From NCBI RefSeq assembly GCF_038452265.1, contig NZ_CP151842.1, positions 806,001 through 870,000 on the forward strand: 64,000 nt of DNA, written 5' to 3'. This document shows, in pieces, positions 59,041-64,000 of this stretch (position 1 is the stretch's first letter; the number at the start of each line of letters is the position of its first letter). Below the pieces are notes generated by a model. It had not been told where the DNA came from, searched no databases, and saw nothing but the letters and a program-made list of their open reading frames with translations. The position numbers and the translations under genes were made by a program. The DNA is from Vibrio diazotrophicus. Lineage in GTDB: Bacteria; Pseudomonadota; Gammaproteobacteria; Enterobacterales; Vibrionaceae.

Positions 59041-59128
59041 GGTAAATGCGTGTTATCTAGTTGGTTTTGTATATCTTAACAGAAACGACTATTCAAACCA
59101 GAGCCGATATGCCTTGGCTCGTCAGTCA

Positions 59129-59920
59129 TTACTGTGCAACTTGGTACTTTTTAATAAATGCGGTTTCGTAACCTAAGGACTTTACACGCTCTAATGTTTC
59201 TTGAGTCAGCGTATAGTCAGTAAAAGGGCCTAAAACAGCCCTATGGCTACCATTGCCACTATCGATAAAACTTTGCACCGATAAGCTTTGTCCCAAATTT
59301 TGCGATAAAGTTCGAACTCTTTCTTCACTTTGTGAAGAAGCGACTTGAATTATATATCGTGGATCTGATTTTTTAACTTGATTTGTCAGTGGTTTATCTA
59401 CTTTGATGACTTCTATCGAGACGTTAGCAGTGCCTGTTTTAATTACATCTAACTTGTAAGCCGCCGCATAGCTTAAGTCAATAATTCGGCCAGAATGGAA
59501 TGGCCCGCGGTCATTGACTCGAACTATGGCTGTTTTATTGTTATCAAGATTCGTCACCTTAACGTAGCTAGGTATTGGCAGTGTTTTATGTGCAGCACTC
59601 ATTGAGTACATATCATAAATCTCGCCGTTGGACGTAAGGTGTCCATGAAATTTTTTTCCATACCAAGATGCTTGGCCTTGTTCTTTAAAGCCGTCGGTAT
59701 TTTTAACTATCTGGTATTTTTGACCACGTAATGTGTAGTCCTTATTCCCGCCTCGGCTATATGGCTCATATTGTGGGTGTGCATCTTCAATATGTTCTAC
59801 CGAAATTGGGGCATTGGGTGCTACATCATCTTTAATATCGTAGCGGCCGCCGGAGCTCGAACAGCCAGCTAAGATCATCAACACTAACAGCGGGAAAAAA
59901 AACGCTTTTAATTTCATCAA
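59129..59920 (-). CDS. rlpA: Septal ring lytic transglycosylase RlpA
   Basis: RlpA is an outer-membrane lipoprotein that cleaves denuded glycan strands at the septum. The 263-residue protein has a lipobox (LMILAGC), a double-psi beta-barrel with catalytic-type residues (GQASWYGKKFHGHLTSNGE, NDRGPFHSGRIIDLS), and a C-terminal SPOR domain (YIIQVASSQSEERVRTLSQ) that binds denuded peptidoglycan. The start ATG overlaps the rodA stop by four bases. It belongs to the mrdA-rodA-rlpA-dacA unit. Confidence 0.95.
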   Translation of the reverse strand: MMKLKAFFFPLLVLMILAGCSSSGGRYDIKDDVAPNAPISVEHIEDAHPQYEPYSRGGNKDYTLRGQKYQIVKNTDGFKEQGQASWYGKKFHGHLTSNGEIYDMYSMSAAHKTLPIPSYVKVTNLDNNKTAIVRVNDRGPFHSGRIIDLSYAAAYKLDVIKTGTANVSIEVIKVDKPLTNQVKKSDPRYIIQVASSQSEERVRTLSQNLGQSLSVQSFIDSGNGSHRAVLGPFTDYTLTQETLERVKSLGYETAFIKKYQVAQ

Positions 59921-61038
59921 GTCGCCTTTGAAAATGCTTTTCTGTGAGTGTGAACCGACATTAAGATACCGAAGCCAGCCATTAGGGTAACCATAGATGT
60001 CCCGCCATAACTAATCAAAGGAAGAGGAACACCTACCACTGGTAGAATGCCACTTACCATGCCAATATTCACAAACACGTAAACAAAGAAGCTAAGAACA
60101 ACACTGCCTGCCATCATGCGGCCAAAAGCAGTTTGAGCATTGCTCGCCAAATAGAGACCTCGTCCGATAATAAATAGATATACAGATAGAAGTCCTAAGA
60201 TGCCAATCATGCCCCATTCTTCGGCGATAACTGCAAAGATAAAGTCAGTATGTCGCTCTGGGAGAAATTCTAGCTGAGATTGCGTGCCGTGCAGCCAACC
60301 TTTGCCTGAAATACCACCAGAACCGATAGCAATTTTACTTTGGATAATATGATAACCCGCGCCTAGTGGGTCGGACTCCGGGTTGAACAGTGTTCGTACG
60401 CGGACTTTTTGATACTCCCGCATCAGGAAAAACCACAATACAGGGATGAAAGCGCCTACACCCACTGCCGCTGCGATGATAATTTTCCAACTGATACCAG
60501 CAAGAAAGATAACGAAGATACCCGATGCTGCAATCAATATTGATGTGCCTAAGTCTGGTTGCTTGGCTATCAAGATGGTAGGGACTAGTACCATCACAAT
60601 CGAAGCAACCAGTGTTCGAAAACTAGAAGGTAGTGGACGCTTACCTACATAGCGAGCAACCATTAGCGGTACCGCCAGTTTGAGCAGTTCCGATGGCTGG
60701 AAACGCACAAATCCCAAGTTTAACCAACGCTGTGCGCCCTTGGAGGACTCACCGAAAAAGAGCACGCCTAAAAGCAAAATAACGCCCGCAAAATAAAGCA
60801 GGGGCGCCAGGCTTTCATAAGTTCGTGGCGATATCTGCGCTAGAGCAATCATGACGGTTAATGCCAATACCATGCGCATTGCCTGACGATCCATCATCGC
60901 CATACTCTGTCCACTGGCGCTGTACATAACCATGAGCGCAAAAACAAAAACGACTAAAATACCAATCAACAAAGGTAGATCAATGTGGAGTCTTTCAAAT
61001 AGAGCCCGACTTTGTCCGGTTGAAGGATCCAGTTTCAT
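59917..61038 (-). CDS. rodA: Peptidoglycan glycosyltransferase RodA
   Basis: RodA (MrdB) polymerises lipid II during side-wall elongation together with PBP2. The 373-residue SEDS protein has about ten membrane helices, the catalytic Asp-containing segment (LPERHTDFIFAVIAEEWG) and the C-terminal GVPLPLISYGGTSMV motif. It overlaps mrdA by one base and rlpA by four, so it is tightly coupled with both. The start is ATG 61038. Confidence 0.97.
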   Translation of the reverse strand: MKLDPSTGQSRALFERLHIDLPLLIGILVVFVFALMVMYSASGQSMAMMDRQAMRMVLALTVMIALAQISPRTYESLAPLLYFAGVILLLGVLFFGESSKGAQRWLNLGFVRFQPSELLKLAVPLMVARYVGKRPLPSSFRTLVASIVMVLVPTILIAKQPDLGTSILIAASGIFVIFLAGISWKIIIAAAVGVGAFIPVLWFFLMREYQKVRVRTLFNPESDPLGAGYHIIQSKIAIGSGGISGKGWLHGTQSQLEFLPERHTDFIFAVIAEEWGMIGILGLLSVYLFIIGRGLYLASNAQTAFGRMMAGSVVLSFFVYVFVNIGMVSGILPVVGVPLPLISYGGTSMVTLMAGFGILMSVHTHRKAFSKAT

Positions 61039-62921
61039 TATTCTTCGTCCTCTTGAGCACCCATTATGATGTGATCGAATATGTGTCTAACCACTGGTGC
61101 ACCATTGGTTGAACCACCACCGGCGTTTTCTAAAACGATGGTAACAATTGCTTGGGGATCATCAACTGGAGCGAAACCAGTAAATAGTGCGTGGTCGCGT
61201 AAGTGTTCTGCCAGTTCGTCTGCGTTATATTCTTGTCCTTCCGCTAAACCAAATACCTGAGCAGTACCTGATTTACCTGCACTTTTGTATTTTAGATTCT
61301 GGAAAGCTCGTCTTGCTGTCCCTTTTTTACCGTGGTTTACCAGATACATACCTTCGATTGCCATTTCCCAGTATTTTTTAGGAACGTCGGTAATTGGCGG
61401 GTAGCTGACATATTCTGCCTCTTTCTGACGAGTGAATTCTTCACCGTTATTGATGGTTGAACGGAGTAAATGAGGCGCCCAAACTTCACCATGGTGAACC
61501 AATACAGAGGTCGCTTTGGCGATTTGCATTGGTGTCGCCGTCCAGTAGCCTTGGCCGATACCAACAGGGATTGTATCACCCTGATACCACGGCGTGCGAT
61601 GACGAGACATTTTCCATTCTCTGGTTGGCATGTTCGCTTTACTTTCTTCGTAAATATCGATGCCTGTATAGTCACCAAAACCGAAGCGCATCATCCAGTC
61701 AGACAAACGGTCAATGCCCAAATCGTAAGCAATTTGATAGAAGAAGGTATCGACCGACTCTTCAAGTGCTTTGATGATATCGACTCTTCCGTGTCCCCAG
61801 CGCAACCAATCTCGGAATGGGCGTGTGGTTGAGTTAGGAATCTTCCAATAACCTGGGTCATTTCGGGTGGTATTGGGTGTAACTACGCCTTCTTTCAGGG
61901 CAGAAACCGCAATAAAAGGTTTAACAGTCGAACCTGGAGGATAAATACCTAGAGTTGTTCGGTTAACCAGTGGACGGTTCTTATCGTTCAACAGGCTACT
62001 GTATTCTTTACCGGAGATACCATGAACAAAGGCGTTAGGATCGTAGCTAGGGCTTGAGACCATCGCCAGAATGCCGTTGTCTTTTGGATCGAGAACAACC
62101 GCCGCTCCACGCCTTCCATCCAGCAGTTTGTGCACGTAAAGTTGTAAGTCGATATCTAGGTTAAGAACAATATCTTTGCCGGGAATTGGCGGAACATATT
62201 TGAGCGTGCGGATTATACGGCCACGACTGTTCACTTCAACTTCTTGATAGCCTGCGGTGCCGTGAAGTGTGCTTTCATAATAGCGCTCAATACCCAGTTT
62301 GCCGATATCGCGAGTGGCTTGGTAGTTGGCAACTTGTTCGTCTCTTTCAAGGCGCTCGATGTCTTTATCATTGATGCGTGAAACATAACCGATAACGTGA
62401 GTCAGCACTTCGCCATAAGGGTAGTAGCGTTTCAAGCTTGCAGTAACGGTAACGCCGGGAAATTTATGTTGTTGTACTGAGAATTTTGCAACCTCAGTTT
62501 CTGTTAACTGGGTCAGTAAAGGTACTGAGTTAAAACGACGAGAGTGGCGACGCTCTTTCTCAAACGTCGCTATTTTTTCCGGCGTTATTTCGAGGAATTC
62601 TTGCAAGCGAGCGATGGTGCCGTCGATATCTTTCACTTGCTCTGGCGTGATCTCCAAGTTAAACACAGGACGGTTTTCTGCCAATAGGCGTCCGTTTCTG
62701 TCGTAGATTAAACCTCGATTTGGTGCGATAGGAACAACTTTAATTCGGTTATCGTTAGAACGAGTTTTATAGTCTTGGTATTGGTTGACCTGAATGTTGT
62801 AAAGGTTCGCGATAAGAATACCCATCATGAACACTATGCCAACAAACGAGACCACAGCACGGCTTTTGAAAAGCCGAGCTTCAGCAATGTAATCTCGAAA
62901 TGGGTTACTCTTACGTAACAT
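61038..62921 (-). CDS. mrdA: Penicillin-binding protein 2
   Basis: PBP2 is the transpeptidase of the elongasome. The 627-residue protein has one N-terminal membrane helix (VVSFVGIVFMMGILIANL), a non-catalytic pedestal domain and a transpeptidase domain with SxxK in GSTVKPFIA, SVD in EESVDTFFYQIAYDLG and KSG in SAGKSGTAQVF. The active-site Ser-Val-Asp corresponds to SAD in E. coli. It sits between rlmH and rodA in the standard elongation cluster. Confidence 0.97.
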   Translation of the reverse strand: MLRKSNPFRDYIAEARLFKSRAVVSFVGIVFMMGILIANLYNIQVNQYQDYKTRSNDNRIKVVPIAPNRGLIYDRNGRLLAENRPVFNLEITPEQVKDIDGTIARLQEFLEITPEKIATFEKERRHSRRFNSVPLLTQLTETEVAKFSVQQHKFPGVTVTASLKRYYPYGEVLTHVIGYVSRINDKDIERLERDEQVANYQATRDIGKLGIERYYESTLHGTAGYQEVEVNSRGRIIRTLKYVPPIPGKDIVLNLDIDLQLYVHKLLDGRRGAAVVLDPKDNGILAMVSSPSYDPNAFVHGISGKEYSSLLNDKNRPLVNRTTLGIYPPGSTVKPFIAVSALKEGVVTPNTTRNDPGYWKIPNSTTRPFRDWLRWGHGRVDIIKALEESVDTFFYQIAYDLGIDRLSDWMMRFGFGDYTGIDIYEESKANMPTREWKMSRHRTPWYQGDTIPVGIGQGYWTATPMQIAKATSVLVHHGEVWAPHLLRSTINNGEEFTRQKEAEYVSYPPITDVPKKYWEMAIEGMYLVNHGKKGTARRAFQNLKYKSAGKSGTAQVFGLAEGQEYNADELAEHLRDHALFTGFAPVDDPQAIVTIVLENAGGGSTNGAPVVRHIFDHIIMGAQEDEE

Positions 62922-62927
62922 TGATGC

Positions 62928-63398
62928 CTATTCTCGGTGATATGGATGGTTGGCAGTGATACTCCACGCCCGATACAAGCTTTCGGCCATGACGACGCGA
63001 ACTAACGGATGTGGCAAAGTTAAAGGTGATAAAGACCAGCTTTGTTCAGCCGCCGCTTTACAAGCAGGTGATAACCCTTCTGGACCGCCAATCAAAATGG
63101 ATACGTCTCGCGCGTCTAGCTTCCAACTTTCTAGCTGGCCAGCAAGTTGCTCTGTATCCCAGCGCTTACCGGGAATATCGAGGGTAACAATTCTGTTGCC
63201 TTTTGGCACGGCAGCCAACATTGCTTCGCCTTCTTTTTGCAGTATTCTTGCAATATCAGCGTTTTTACCGCGTTTGCCAGCTGGGATTTCAACTAACTCA
63301 AGTGGCATGTCGTGAGGGAAGCGACGGCGATATTCTTGAAAGCCTTCTTCAACCCATTTAGGCATTTTAGTGCCAACGGCAATAAGCTGAATTTTCAC
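62928..63398 (-). CDS. rlmH: 23S rRNA (pseudouridine1915-N3)-methyltransferase RlmH
   Basis: RlmH methylates pseudouridine 1915 of 23S rRNA on assembled 70S ribosomes. The 156-residue SPOUT protein has VTLDIPGKRWDTEQLA, LIGGPEGLSPACK and the C-terminal SLYRAWSITANHPYHRE. GTG 63398 gives the conserved start VKIQLIAVGTKMP and is six bases from GGAG; ATG 63401, overlapping the rsfS stop, is the alternative. rsfS-rlmH are co-transcribed and both act on the large subunit. Confidence 0.95.
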   Translation of the reverse strand: MKIQLIAVGTKMPKWVEEGFQEYRRRFPHDMPLELVEIPAGKRGKNADIARILQKEGEAMLAAVPKGNRIVTLDIPGKRWDTEQLAGQLESWKLDARDVSILIGGPEGLSPACKAAAEQSWSLSPLTLPHPLVRVVMAESLYRAWSITANHPYHRE

Positions 63399-63400
63399 CA

Positions 63401-63718
63401 TTAGCTCCAAAGTTTTTCTAGTTGGTACATTTCACGCTGTTCTTCCTGCATGACGTGCACCATGGTTGTCCCCATATCGACAACAACCCATTCACCTTCG
63501 TTTTCACCGTCCATACCGAGCGGGTCGAAACCGATTTTCTTCGCTTCACTTGCGACGTGATCAGCAATCGATGAAACGTGACGTTTTGAAGTGCCAGTGC
63601 AAATGATCATGTAATCCGTCACACTTGATTTGCCTTGTACGTCTAGGGTGATGATGTCAACGGCTTTCATGTCGTCAACTTTATCTGCAAGAAAGGTATT
63701 TAATTCTTCGCGTTGCAA
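63401..63718 (-). CDS. rsfS: Ribosomal silencing factor RsfS
   Basis: RsfS binds L14 and blocks subunit joining under starvation. The 105-residue protein has the family core KAVDIITLDVQGKSSVTDYMIICTGTSKRHVSSIADHV and ends GEWVVVDMGTTMVHVMQEEQREMYQLEKLW. Its stop overlaps the rlmH start. Here it lies only about 65 bases from the holA end; in enterobacteria other genes (nadD) stand between. Confidence 0.96.
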   Translation of the reverse strand: MQREELNTFLADKVDDMKAVDIITLDVQGKSSVTDYMIICTGTSKRHVSSIADHVASEAKKIGFDPLGMDGENEGEWVVVDMGTTMVHVMQEEQREMYQLEKLWS

Positions 63719-63784
63719 GGGGTATTCCTCTGAAATGGTCTATTGGTACTATTTTTACTATTTAGGCGCGCAGTATAACACTGT

Positions 63785-64000
63785 TTAAACTGGCAAAGGG
63801 ATGTTTGCCTGAGGTACGGCGAACTCTACGCTTAATTGATGAAGAAGTGGCCAGCATGGCTGCTCGTATTGAGTTTTAGCCAAGACTTCAATTTGAGCAA
63901 GTAATCTAATTAGGTGCTGCAACTTGCTGAGCGATAGTCTTTGCAGAGCCGCTGAATACAATGGGCGTTTATTCTGCCAGACGCGGTGTTTGTCAAAAAC
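63785..64000 (-). CDS. holA: DNA polymerase III delta subunit HolA, C-terminal part (cut by window)
   Basis: The frame is open to the window edge and gives 71 residues beginning VFDKHRVWQNKRPLYSAAL, the C-terminal collar-domain region of the clamp-loader delta subunit (E. coli HolA has FDKHRVWQNRRGMM at this place). HolA opens the beta clamp in the DNA polymerase III complex. The stop TAA is at 63785-63787, about 65 bases before the rsfS start. The gene start is outside the window. Confidence 0.93.
   Translation of the reverse strand, partial: VFDKHRVWQNKRPLYSAALQRLSLSKLQHLIRLLAQIEVLAKTQYEQPCWPLLHQLSVEFAVPQANIPLPV

Overview
This window reads as a segment of the large chromosome of a Vibrio species (Gammaproteobacteria, Vibrionaceae). 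The evidence is the sodium-type stator pair PomA/PomB, Vibrio-type protein sequences throughout, a gene order I recognise from the V. cholerae chromosome I region running from tadA to the mrdA/rodA cluster, and dense small-RNA and operator signals of the Vibrio/enterobacterial type. Almost all of it is core genome. I see no prophage, IS element, integron, CRISPR array or defence island.

Layout. 1-9.1 kb: end of a LysR regulator, tadA, an unlisted 44-codon basic ORF, mltF divergent from PurR-controlled purL, then yaeP, a DUF4250 gene and a yebE-like gene. 9.1-14.5 kb: proS, trmO, a Zur-boxed zinc-free L36 paralogue (ykgO), an AbgT transporter, a yaiI-type gene and a coiled-coil protein. 14.5-15.2 kb: a CsrB-family regulatory RNA with a GacA/VarA-type upstream site. 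15.4-21.6 kb: a GNAT acetyltransferase, DUF3301 and DUF3549 genes, yqcC-truC, and the isoprenoid genes dxs, ispA and xseB. 21.9-25.3 kb: pomAB and thiI. 25.4-31 kb: the GcvB small RNA divergent from gcvA, a hydrolase, ygdD, rlmM, xni and ppnN. 31.4-39 kb: a signalling block with a GGDEF protein, a TPR protein with a degenerate GGDEF-like end and a globin-coupled diguanylate cyclase, plus queF, syd and a zinc-ribbon protein. 39-42.9 kb: metNIQ behind a MetJ operator, gmhB and an MliC-like lipoprotein. 42.9-47.4 kb: trehalose genes treR/treBC with two TreR-like operators. 47.5-48.2 kb: four tRNA-Tyr genes in a 189-bp tandem array. 48.4-52.6 kb: an RND efflux pair. 52.7-57.6 kb: a YitT-family gene, PurR-boxed glyA, a lipoprotein, lipA, lipB and ybeD. 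57.8-64 kb: the cell-wall elongation cluster dacA-rlpA-rodA-mrdA-rlmH-rsfS and the 3' end of holA.

How the parts fit. Regulation is unusually legible here: PurR (purL, glyA), Zur (ykgO), MetJ (metNIQ), TreR (treBC), GcvA (gcvB) and a Gac/Var-type activator (csrB) can each be placed on a recognisable site or locus. Three non-coding palindromic elements of three different designs sit in gaps between genes. I did not find a clearly new multi-gene system. The least explained items are the 44-residue basic ORF, the palindromic elements, the degenerate GGDEF/TPR protein and the 189-bp tRNA-Tyr repeat.
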